Below are positions 51,580 to 58,390 of a stretch of DNA of 63,183 nt, piece by piece; position 1 is the stretch's first letter, and every line of letters starts with the position of its first letter. The stretch is from Oscillospiraceae bacterium (GTDB lineage: Bacteria > Bacillota > Clostridia > Oscillospirales > Oscillospiraceae): the NCBI GenBank assembly GCA_902775355.1, contig CACYLY010000006.1:1-63183 (forward strand), read 5' to 3'. The position numbers and the translations under genes are program-made. The notes under the pieces were generated by a model, which saw only the letters and a list, made by a program, of their open reading frames with translations, was not told the DNA's origin and ran no database searches.

Positions 51580-51635
51580 GAGCTTTGAGTTTTGAGCGGC
51601 GGGCCGTCCCGCCCTGTCTCAAAACTCAAAAGCTC
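51580..51635 (-). promoter_or_regulatory. long hairpin between PP2C and zinc-ribbon-array genes
   Basis: GAGCTTT(T)GAGTTTTGAG and CTCAAAACTCAAAGCTC form a ~17-bp stem topped by GGCGGGC/GCCCGCC. No T run follows on the minus strand. It lies in the 298-bp gap and may be a processing or attenuation site, or a repeat. No gene is seen in the gap. Confidence 0.55.
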
Positions 51636-51780
51636 AGTAAACGATGATTAAATCGGCGAGAGCAGATTGCGAGAGAATTTGGGTTCTGATGAAGGCAGTT
51701 TTTCGCAGGAATACTTTGTGTATTGCAAGAAAAAGGATTTGATCAGCGTTTACCTCAGAACTCGAAACGCAAAACCGGAC

Positions 51781-52749
51781 CTACGGCCGGCAAAGGAGCC
51801 GCTCGTAATGGGGCTTGTAGTGCTCCCAGAGCTGCTGCTTTTCCTCCCTGCTGCAGGATTCCAGCCCGTAGATATAGGTGCGGTACACCACGTCGCAGCG
51901 GCGGGCCAGCTGGCGCTTCACATTGTCGAAGCTGCCGAAACTGAAGGCGGCGCCGCTGATGGAATAGTCGTCCCCCGCCGCCTTGCCGATGGCGTCCGCC
52001 AGGCTCTGCTCCCAGGCGCGGATGTTGGGGGCACTCTGGAGAGTGCTCAGAAGCAAATGCTCAAACTCCATGGGCGTGGAGAAATAGCCGTAGCAGCCGT
52101 CCGTGGCCGCGAACAGCAGGCCCGGCCGCCCCATGGTCAGGCGGGCGCTGTGGATGCTGAAGTCCCGGCTCAGGCTGATGGCGTTGGTGAGGGGCGCGTC
52201 CGCCGACAGGTTCTGCATGGCGTCCAGCCCGCCCAGATCGTCCTCGGTGAGCTGGGCCAGGCCCTCCCCGTCCAGCAGGTAGATCCGGGAGTCCCCCGCC
52301 CACTGCAGGGTCACGTCGATGCCGCTGCGGCCGGGGCTGCACAGAGCCACCGCCGCCGTGGTGGGAAGCCGGCGGGACATGCTGCCCAGCAGCTTGCTGC
52401 CGCTGTCCTCCCCGCCGTTTTCCTCGCAGCGGCGCAGATAGTCCATCAGCCGCTGACGCAGGAGCTCCTGATCCGGCTCCCCGGCGGGGCCCAGGGTCTC
52501 GAACCAGTCCATCCAGGCGGCGCAGGCGGCCCGGGCGGCCAGATAGGCCCCGGTCTTGCCCTTCAGGCCCGGATAGCGTCCCGCCCCGGAGCCGCCGCAG
52601 CCGTCGAACACGGCCAGCATAGCCCGGCATTCGTTGAGGGCGTAGGCTATGCTGTCCTCCCCCTCGCCGGGCTGCTTCTCCCGACAGAAGGAGAAGAGAA
52701 AATCTGTTTTTTGGATCAGGCCGGATCCGGCCGCAGACTCAATTGCCAT
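51781..52749 (-). CDS. PP2C-family Ser/Thr protein phosphatase
   Basis: A 322-residue PPM phosphatase. The metal-binding motifs are present: GEDS (near 30), VFDGCGGSGAG, WAGDSRIYLL and LFAATDGCYGYF. No membrane helix is seen. It would reverse the phosphorylation made by the kinase at 54385 and perhaps by the kinase-TIR protein. It also contains KLLGSMS, resembling the LLGSMGG motifs of the subtilase. The ATG at 52749 lies inside the end of the upstream gene (11-bp overlap), so the two are translationally coupled. Confidence 0.9.
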   Translation of the reverse strand: MAIESAAGSGLIQKTDFLFSFCREKQPGEGEDSIAYALNECRAMLAVFDGCGGSGAGRYPGLKGKTGAYLAARAACAAWMDWFETLGPAGEPDQELLRQRLMDYLRRCEENGGEDSGSKLLGSMSRRLPTTAAVALCSPGRSGIDVTLQWAGDSRIYLLDGEGLAQLTEDDLGGLDAMQNLSADAPLTNAISLSRDFSIHSARLTMGRPGLLFAATDGCYGYFSTPMEFEHLLLSTLQSAPNIRAWEQSLADAIGKAAGDDYSISGAAFSFGSFDNVKRQLARRCDVVYRTYIYGLESCSREEKQQLWEHYKPHYERLLCRP

Positions 52750-53809
52750 TGCCCGCTCCGCTTTCCTGCCCCCGGCTGTCTCCGGCGGCGCTGCCCTCGG
52801 CCCGGGACACGGCAGCCCCCTGCTCCGAGCGGTCATACAGCTCCACGATCGCGCTGACATAGGCGCTCTGGGTCTGGGTATCCTCCGCCACGAAGGCATA
52901 GCGGCCAAGATGCTCCTGTTTGACCTCTCCCGAGATGGACAGGACGAAGGTCTTGCTGGAATCGCTGGCGTCGGGGACGCGGAAGGAATAGCCGTCCTCC
53001 TCCTTCAGCGGGGTGAAATAGGTCTCCAGGGTGGCGTCGTTGGCCTCCACCTTCACCCAGTAATAGCGGTAGGTCCCCGCCGGGCCCAGATAGCGGGCGG
53101 TGAAAATGGGGGTCTCCTCATAGCCGTTGTCCGGCAGGCCCATCTTGATGCTCTGGCCCCGGGGATCGTCCTTGCCCTTGTTGGGGCCGTCGAAGAGGTC
53201 CTGTCTGGAAAACAGGCGGATCCCGTCCAGCTGGTCAAAGCCCTGCCACTTGCTCTCCGTCCCGCTCTGCTCCTCGGGCAGCGTCCCCGCGGGCTGGCCG
53301 GGCTGGGCGCTCGCCTGTCCGACGGCCTCGATCGCGGCCTGATTCCGGGCCAGCTGCAGCTCCAGCTCCTGGACCTTGCCGTTGAGGGTGCGCAGCTGAA
53401 AGAGCACAAAGACGCCCAGAGCCAGGGCCAGCAGCGCCAGCAGGATCGCGCCGCCGATCAGCGCGCCGCGCTTCTGGGGCGTCAGCTCCCTGACCTGCTC
53501 CTGCAGCTTTTTCACCTGGCTGCGCAGCTCCCGGATGGCCTTGTTGTCCGCCGGGGAGGCGGCGGCCGCCGTGGGGATGGCCTCGGCGGAGGCCGGAGGC
53601 GGGGGCACGGGCACCGGGTCGGGGGCCGGGGCGCTCTGCTTCTCCGCCGCCGGGGCGGGAGCCGGAGCCGCGGCGGGGGCCGGGGCCTTCCGCTCCTCCT
53701 TCAGGTCCCAGAAGCCGTTGCCGCCCTCCAGGGGGCCCACCGGGCGGCCGCAGATCCGGCAGCGCATGGTGCCCTCGTCGATGGCTTTTCCACAGTATTT
53801 GCAAAACAT
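52739..53809 (-). CDS. zinc-ribbon membrane protein with coiled coil
   Basis: A 356-residue protein: an N-terminal zinc ribbon (CKYCGKAIDEGTMRCRICGRP), a Pro/Ala-rich linker (about 40-85), a coiled coil (IRELRSQVKKLQEQVREL), a membrane helix (about 115-137), a second coiled segment and a ~150-residue external beta-rich domain (FTARYLGPAGTYRYYWVKV, GYSFRVPDASDSSKTFVLSISG) possibly of Ig-like fold. The plan, cytoplasmic ribbon plus external domain, is shared with the other proteins of this locus. Function unknown; it overlaps the PP2C gene. Confidence 0.8.
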   Translation of the reverse strand: MFCKYCGKAIDEGTMRCRICGRPVGPLEGGNGFWDLKEERKAPAPAAAPAPAPAAEKQSAPAPDPVPVPPPPASAEAIPTAAAASPADNKAIRELRSQVKKLQEQVRELTPQKRGALIGGAILLALLALALGVFVLFQLRTLNGKVQELELQLARNQAAIEAVGQASAQPGQPAGTLPEEQSGTESKWQGFDQLDGIRLFSRQDLFDGPNKGKDDPRGQSIKMGLPDNGYEETPIFTARYLGPAGTYRYYWVKVEANDATLETYFTPLKEEDGYSFRVPDASDSSKTFVLSISGEVKQEHLGRYAFVAEDTQTQSAYVSAIVELYDRSEQGAAVSRAEGSAAGDSRGQESGAGNGN

Positions 53810-53895
53810 GAATGTGTTCCTCCTCGCTCAAAGGCATAGGCCGACAAAACAGGGCGCGGATCCCTCCGCGGCGCTCGTCCGCCTTCCGCCGCGCG

Positions 53896-54375
53896 TTAGT
53901 TTCCGTTCCGCGGCTGTCCGCAGGCCTGGCACAGGACCATGCCCGGCTCGTTGATGGTCTCGCAGTAGCGGCAGATCCACTGGCCCCGATGCTCGGCAAA
54001 GTGCTTGTCGATGCTCTTCTCGTCCAGCGGGCGCTCCGCCGGAGTCGGCTCCTTTGCCGGCTCCGCCTTCGTTTCCGCCTCCTCTTCCCTGACCAGAGAG
54101 CCCATCAGGCCCTCCCGCCGCTCCGCGGGAGCCGCCGGGACCGCCGGGGCCGCCGGGACATAGACCGGAGGCGCGGGCACGGTGGCGGGCGCCGGGGCAG
54201 GGACCGCTTCCGTCCCGGAGGCCGGGGCGGGCGTCTCCCTTCTGCGGGCGGCCCGCCGGCGCAGGGCGACGGTCACCAGCAGGATCAGCACCAGGGTCAG
54301 CAGGGAGAGGATGCTCCCGAAGACCCAGTCGGCGGTCTGCACCGCCAGCAGGGGCAAGAAATCAGTCTTCATCAT
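53896..54375 (-). CDS. membrane protein with RanBP2-type zinc finger
   Basis: A 159-residue protein: one membrane helix (about 18-38), an Arg cluster, a Pro/Ala linker, a segment GLMGSLVREEEAET that resembles the LLGSM motifs of neighbours, and a C-terminal zinc finger WICRYCETINEPGMVLCQAC of the RanBP2 (RBZ) pattern W-x-C-x2-C...N...C-x2-C. It starts 9 nt after the kinase gene, so it is in the same operon. RBZ fingers bind RNA or ubiquitin in eukaryotes; the bacterial role is not known. Confidence 0.78.
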   Translation of the reverse strand: MMKTDFLPLLAVQTADWVFGSILSLLTLVLILLVTVALRRRAARRRETPAPASGTEAVPAPAPATVPAPPVYVPAAPAVPAAPAERREGLMGSLVREEEAETKAEPAKEPTPAERPLDEKSIDKHFAEHRGQWICRYCETINEPGMVLCQACGQPRNGN

Positions 54376-54384
54376 AAGCCTCTA

Positions 54385-55290
54385 TCACAAATCGTCGTCC
54401 GTCGGGGAGCGGAAGCGAGCCGTCCGGGCCAGCCGCGCATCCCCGGCCAGGGCCTCCCAGGCGCTTCTGGCGTCGGGCCTGGCGGCGGGGTCCAGGGCCA
54501 GCATCTGCTCCAGCACCGCCCGGACGTCCCCGGGAATGGCGCTGTCCAGCTCCAGGGGCTCCCCTTCCAGCAGGGCCTCGTTGGCATAGCGGTGCTCCTG
54601 CCGGTCAAAGCCCGGCAGGCTCCCGGTCCAGTAGAGGTGGAACAGCAGGCCCAGGGCAAAGATATCCGCCTTCTCGGTGACCGCCGTCTCCCGCCCCATG
54701 TTGTGCAGCAGGGCCTCGGGCGAAAAGTACACCTGGTCGCCGATGATCTCCTCTGGCGGGTCAAAGCTGAAATAGCCGGAGTCGAAGTCGATGATCTTGG
54801 CGGTGCAGTAGCCCGCGGCGGTGCTGCGGACCATGATATTGTCCGGCTTCAGGTCCGAGTGGACGATGCCCTTCTCGTGAAACTGGGTCACGCTGAAGAG
54901 GATGGCCCGCAACAGGACCCGCTTCTTCTCCTCCGGCAGAGCGGCGATCTCCTCCACGCTCAGATACGGGCCCCGGACCCGGTCCGTCACCGCGTAGTAG
55001 AAGTTGCCGAAGCGGAAATAGTCCTCCACCACCACGTTGTTGCCGGCGCGGCATTCCCGCAGCCGGTCGTAAAAGGTCTTGCGGCGCTGATAGGCCCGCT
55101 CCGCCGCGTCCCGCATCCGCTGGACCAGGGCCGGAGAGAGCTTCCCGTCGTCCCCGGGGTATTTGGGCTTGAGGAACTGCTTGATGAAATACTCGTGCCC
55201 GTCCTTTTCCGCAAAGCCCCACTGGCACATGCCGGCGTTCTCGTTGCTCAGCTCCCGGGTGAGCCGATAACCATTGATCTCGGTGCTCAT
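54385..55290 (-). CDS. Ser/Thr protein kinase with variant catalytic motifs
   Basis: A 301-residue soluble kinase. The glycine loop is degenerate, the ATP-binding Lys is in FIKQFL, and the catalytic loop reads HSDLKPDN (HRD changed to HSD). DFG is replaced by DFD (IIDFDSG), then YFSPEALL and DIFALGLLFHLYWTG form the C-lobe, and the tail is RSPTDDDL. Catalytic Asp and Asn are kept, so activity is plausible. It lies between a VWA protein and zinc-finger/PP2C genes, a grouping like the VWA-PP2C-kinase (TerY-P) triads of tellurite-resistance-related systems. The ATG at 55290 follows CGGAG. Confidence 0.88.
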   Translation of the reverse strand: MSTEINGYRLTRELSNENAGMCQWGFAEKDGHEYFIKQFLKPKYPGDDGKLSPALVQRMRDAAERAYQRRKTFYDRLRECRAGNNVVVEDYFRFGNFYYAVTDRVRGPYLSVEEIAALPEEKKRVLLRAILFSVTQFHEKGIVHSDLKPDNIMVRSTAAGYCTAKIIDFDSGYFSFDPPEEIIGDQVYFSPEALLHNMGRETAVTEKADIFALGLLFHLYWTGSLPGFDRQEHRYANEALLEGEPLELDSAIPGDVRAVLEQMLALDPAARPDARSAWEALAGDARLARTARFRSPTDDDL

Positions 55291-55310
55291 GGCAGCTCCG
55301 TCCTCTCCCG

Positions 55311-55997
55311 TCAGATGCTGTTGGCGATGGCGTCCAGAATGGCGGAATAGGTGGTCTCCTCCAGGCCCTTGCCGGCCTCGGAGGGGAAGAGCAGCGTGTT
55401 GTCCCACACGCCCATAATGTCGTTCCAATAGCCCTTGTTGGGGGCGTAGATCAGCAGGCGCTTGTCGTTGGGGTTCATCACCCCGCCCAGGCCGGTAGCG
55501 CCCCACCACTCGGTCAGCTCGTCGAAGCTCTTGGCCATGCGGCTGGGGTAGTTCGGCGCCGCCCGGCCGAAGCCCAGGTCGTGGGGCACGTCGTCAGACC
55601 AGAGGACGATGACGTGGCGGCGCTTGTCCCCTCCCCGGGTCCACTTGGACTTGATGGCGTAGCCCAGGGCCTCCAGGCTGTCCTCCGGATCGTCTCCGCC
55701 GCCCTTGGGCTGGATGCCCCGGACCAGGGCCTCGAACTCCGGCGCCTGCTCGGGCAGCTCCAGGAAATCGGACAGGAGCATGGCGTCCTTCCCGTCGGCC
55801 AGATAGTCCCGGAAGGCGATCACGCGCACGCGCAGCTTGTCCACCTGCTTGTCCTTGGCGGCCATGCGGGCCTTCAAATCGCCGTAAAAGCTCAGAGCGT
55901 TGCTCTTCACCAGATTCAGCAGCGGGCCCATGCTGCCGGTGGCGTCGATCACCATGCAGATGTCCACATGGTAGGTGCTTCCGTAATTGCTGCCCAT
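55311..55997 (-). CDS. VWA-domain protein
   Basis: A 228-residue soluble protein made almost entirely of a von Willebrand A domain: MIDAS motif CMVIDATGSMGPLL, RVRVIAFRDYL with a second ligand region, GGGDDPEDSLEALGYAI and HVIVLWSDDVPHDLG. It binds a divalent metal and presumably a protein partner. It is the first gene of the operon with its own promoter, 20 nt before the kinase gene. Kinase, phosphatase and VWA genes together suggest a signalling unit in which the VWA protein is substrate or adaptor. Confidence 0.9.
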   Translation of the reverse strand: MGSNYGSTYHVDICMVIDATGSMGPLLNLVKSNALSFYGDLKARMAAKDKQVDKLRVRVIAFRDYLADGKDAMLLSDFLELPEQAPEFEALVRGIQPKGGGDDPEDSLEALGYAIKSKWTRGGDKRRHVIVLWSDDVPHDLGFGRAAPNYPSRMAKSFDELTEWWGATGLGGVMNPNDKRLLIYAPNKGYWNDIMGVWDNTLLFPSEAGKGLEETTYSAILDAIANSI

Positions 55998-56038
55998 TTT
56001 GATTCTCCTTCCTGCAAAAGAAAATATTCATTCAATGT

Positions 56039-56067
56039 ATTTTATCGTATCCGTTTAATCAATGCAA
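56039..56067 (-). promoter_or_regulatory. promoter of the VWA-kinase operon
   Basis: On the minus strand TTGCAT and TAAAAT with a 17-nt spacer lie about 40 bp before the VWA start. The region is AT-rich, unlike its surroundings. Confidence 0.75.
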
Positions 56068-56094
56068 GGGGAAGCGTTGGATTTTTAGAAATCT

Positions 56095-57099
56095 TCATAC
56101 TTGCGTCTCCGCCGGCTGATAGAGCGCCGCGATCCGCCCCGCCAGGCTCCCCGCCTCCCGCCGCAGCTCCTCCGGTGAGAGGATTTCCGCCTCCGTGCCG
56201 AAGCCGAAGAGCCAGGCGAAAAACTGGGGGCTGACCACCACCTCCGCGGTGAAGCTGAAGCGCTCCTCTCCCTCGGGGATGAGCATCACATCCCGACCGA
56301 AGCGGTCGATCACGGCCCCGGCCAGGTGGGAGGCGAAGCGCATCTTCACCGCCCGGGGCTGGCCGGCGAACATGCCGAAGACGTGCTGGGAATAGACCGA
56401 CATGTCCAGGGCGCGGAAGGCCTCTCCCCCCTCCCTGGGCTGCTCCAGGGCCGAGATCTGGGCCATCTTGTCCACCCGGAAGTGCTTGAAGCGCTCCTCC
56501 GCGGCGTCCCAGGCCAGCAGATAGTAATTCTCGTCGTCCCAGATCAGGGCGTAGGGGCTCAGCTCATAGTAGGAGCCCGCGCGGCGGTAGCGCCGCTCCC
56601 TGGCCACGGTGAACTCGTAGTAGCGGAAGCGGATGGCCCGGTCCCGGCTGATGGCGTCGGAGATGGCGTCCACATTGTAGTACACGCTCTCGTTCATGCT
56701 CTTGACCCGGCCCCGGACGTAGACCTGCCGCTCCAGCAGCTGGGCGTCGTGGACGCTGCACAGGCCCTCCAGCTTGCGGATCATGGCCAGGGTCTTGCGC
56801 TGGGTGATGAACTTGGAGGACTGGATGCTGTCCACCAGCAGCTTCAGCTCCGCCAGCTCAAAGTCCCGCTGGCCCAGGTAGTAGCCCGGGCTTTTGCCCC
56901 GCAGGGCCACCACGTCCGCCCCGAAGCTGCGCAGGGCCTCCAGGTCGTCGTAGAGGCTCTTGCGCTCGGCGGAAATGCCCCAGCGGGCCAGCTCCTCGAT
57001 CATCTGCGCCATGGCGACGGGGTGCTTCTCGTCGCTCTGGCGCTGCAGAAAACGCAGCAGCACCAGCAGCTTCAGCTTCTGATTGGCCGATTTCGGCAT
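56095..57099 (-). CDS. HTH-WYL transcriptional regulator
   Basis: A 334-residue protein: an N-terminal DeoR/HTH_11-like winged helix (KLLVLLRFLQRQSDEKHPV, ISAERKSLYDDLEALRSFG), a central WYL domain (RFRYYEF, YELSPYALIWDDENYYLLAWD, RVDKM) and a C-terminal WCX region (VKMRFASHLAGAVIDRFG). This is the plan of BrxR/CapW-type regulators often found at defence loci and of general WYL regulators. It sits directly upstream of the VWA operon on the same strand and next to the kinase-TIR gene, so it is the likely controller of one or both. The ATG at 57099 follows GGAGGAGA. Confidence 0.9.
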   Translation of the reverse strand: MPKSANQKLKLLVLLRFLQRQSDEKHPVAMAQMIEELARWGISAERKSLYDDLEALRSFGADVVALRGKSPGYYLGQRDFELAELKLLVDSIQSSKFITQRKTLAMIRKLEGLCSVHDAQLLERQVYVRGRVKSMNESVYYNVDAISDAISRDRAIRFRYYEFTVARERRYRRAGSYYELSPYALIWDDENYYLLAWDAAEERFKHFRVDKMAQISALEQPREGGEAFRALDMSVYSQHVFGMFAGQPRAVKMRFASHLAGAVIDRFGRDVMLIPEGEERFSFTAEVVVSPQFFAWLFGFGTEAEILSPEELRREAGSLAGRIAALYQPAETQV

Positions 57100-57262
57100 G
57101 GGATCTCCTCCTTTACCCGATCTGTATGTCCGGTTTTCCTGGAACCAGTATAGCACAGTCTCTGCCCCCGGAAAAGAAAAATTTGCTTTGAAAGTCCGTT
57201 TTATGGGACAGCGGACGAGATATTATGTACACGTAAACAAAATCAAACGGGAGGGATCCGAA

Positions 57263-57367
57263 ATGAACGAAAATCTGCCCTGCACCACCAGCTCCTCTCT
57301 GCAGACCTTTACCGGCGCGCTGTTTCTCCTGGCCCTGACCCTTGCCCTGATCCTGGTCCTCCTCTGA
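57263..57367 (+). CDS. 34-residue single-helix membrane peptide
   Basis: A short gene with a strong GGGAGG site 8 nt before the ATG. The product, MNENLPCTTSSSLQTFTGAL followed by a very hydrophobic helix (about 18-34), ends almost at the membrane. It is divergent from the WYL regulator, in a 163-bp AT-rich gap with a TATTAT box at 57221. I cannot tell a peptide toxin, a sensor peptide or a small membrane-protein regulator apart. Confidence 0.5.
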   Translation: MNENLPCTTSSSLQTFTGALFLLALTLALILVLL

Positions 57368-57406
57368 CGCGGCTCCTCCCCGGCGCGGCTTTTTTGCATC
57401 CGCCTC

Positions 57407-57436
57407 TTGCCAGGAAGCGCTCTCATCCTGTATACT
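57407..57436 (+). promoter_or_regulatory. promoter of the ICMT-like gene
   Basis: TTGCCA and TATACT with an 18-nt spacer, 34 bp before the ATG. Confidence 0.7.
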
Positions 57437-57469
57437 GGCGGCAGAAAACAAAACAGGAGGCGGATACGG

Positions 57470-58141
57470 ATGGATCTCAAGCTTTTTGGACAGGCTCTCG
57501 CCAAATTCCTGCTGGGCGCGGTCCTGGTGGGCGTCCTGATCTTTCTGCCGGCGGGCACCCTGCGCTACCCCCAGGGCTGGCTGCTGATGCTGCTGCTTTT
57601 CGTTCCCATGTTCCTGGCGGGGCTGGTCATGATGGCCCGCTCCCCGGAGCTGCTGCGCAAGCGGCTGCAAGCCCGGGAGCAGGAGAACGAGCAGAAGCAG
57701 GTGGTGGCGCTCAGCGGTCTGATGTTCCTGGCCGCCTTTGTCCTGGCGGGGCTGAACTTCCGCTTTCACTGGTGCGTCCTGCCGCCCTGGCTGGTCTGGA
57801 TCGCCGCCGGGCTCTTCCTGCTGGCCTACGCCCTCTATGCCGAGGTACTGCGGGAAAACGCCTACCTGTCCCGCACCATCGAGGTCCAGGACGGGCAGAA
57901 GGTGGTGGACACCGGGCTCTACGGTCTGGTCCGGCACCCCATGTACGCGGTGACCCTGCTGCTGTTCCTGGCCATGCCGCTGATCCTGGCCTCTCCCTTC
58001 TCCTTCGCGGTGATGCTGCTGTACCTTCCCATCATCGTCAAGCGCATCAGGAACGAGGAAAAGGTGCTGGCCGAGGGGCTGGAGGGCTACCGGGACTACA
58101 TGAAGAAGGTGCGCTGGCGCCTGCTGCCCTTTATCTGGTGA
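57470..58141 (+). CDS. ICMT/PEMT-like membrane methyltransferase
   Basis: A 223-residue protein with five to six membrane helices. The C-terminal part carries the SAM-binding features of the isoprenylcysteine methyltransferase / phospholipid methyltransferase family: VVDTGLYGLVRHPMYAVTLL and IRNEEKVLAEGLEGYRDYMKKV. The substrate in bacteria is unknown; lipid or small-molecule methylation is likely. The ATG at 57470 follows AGGAGG. It is a rightward monocistronic gene inserted between two leftward genes of the signalling locus. Confidence 0.87.
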   Translation: MDLKLFGQALAKFLLGAVLVGVLIFLPAGTLRYPQGWLLMLLLFVPMFLAGLVMMARSPELLRKRLQAREQENEQKQVVALSGLMFLAAFVLAGLNFRFHWCVLPPWLVWIAAGLFLLAYALYAEVLRENAYLSRTIEVQDGQKVVDTGLYGLVRHPMYAVTLLLFLAMPLILASPFSFAVMLLYLPIIVKRIRNEEKVLAEGLEGYRDYMKKVRWRLLPFIW

Positions 58142-58154
58142 GCGGTCAGCCGCG

Positions 58155-58189
58155 AAAAAAGCATCCGTGCGACGCACGGATGCTTTTTT
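58155..58189. terminator. bidirectional terminator
   Basis: AAAAAAGCATCCGTGC and GCACGGATGCTTTTTT flank GAC. It ends the ICMT-like gene and may also stop the leftward kinase-TIR transcript. The ~200 bp from 58190 to 58390 hold no gene that I can support. Confidence 0.9.
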
Positions 58190-58390
58190 CGTATTTCTTT
58201 TGCGGTCCCCCCGAAAACGGTCCGGGCCAAGGCCGCAGCATTGGGAAACGCGCGTTTCGAAACGAACGGAGCGAAGCGTTTGCAGCAGACGCCGCAGACC
58301 GTCGACGTCGTCAGAAAAGCGGAGGGCTTTCGGCGGGCCGCGCTTCGGTCGAAGGGTCCGGGGCCTCGCTATCCGACGCCCGGCCGTCTC

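Noticed and set aside
57361-57398. Terminator after the 34-residue peptide gene
   Set aside because: CGCGGC blocks followed by TTTTTT look suggestive, but the arms are direct rather than inverted repeats, so no stable hairpin forms.
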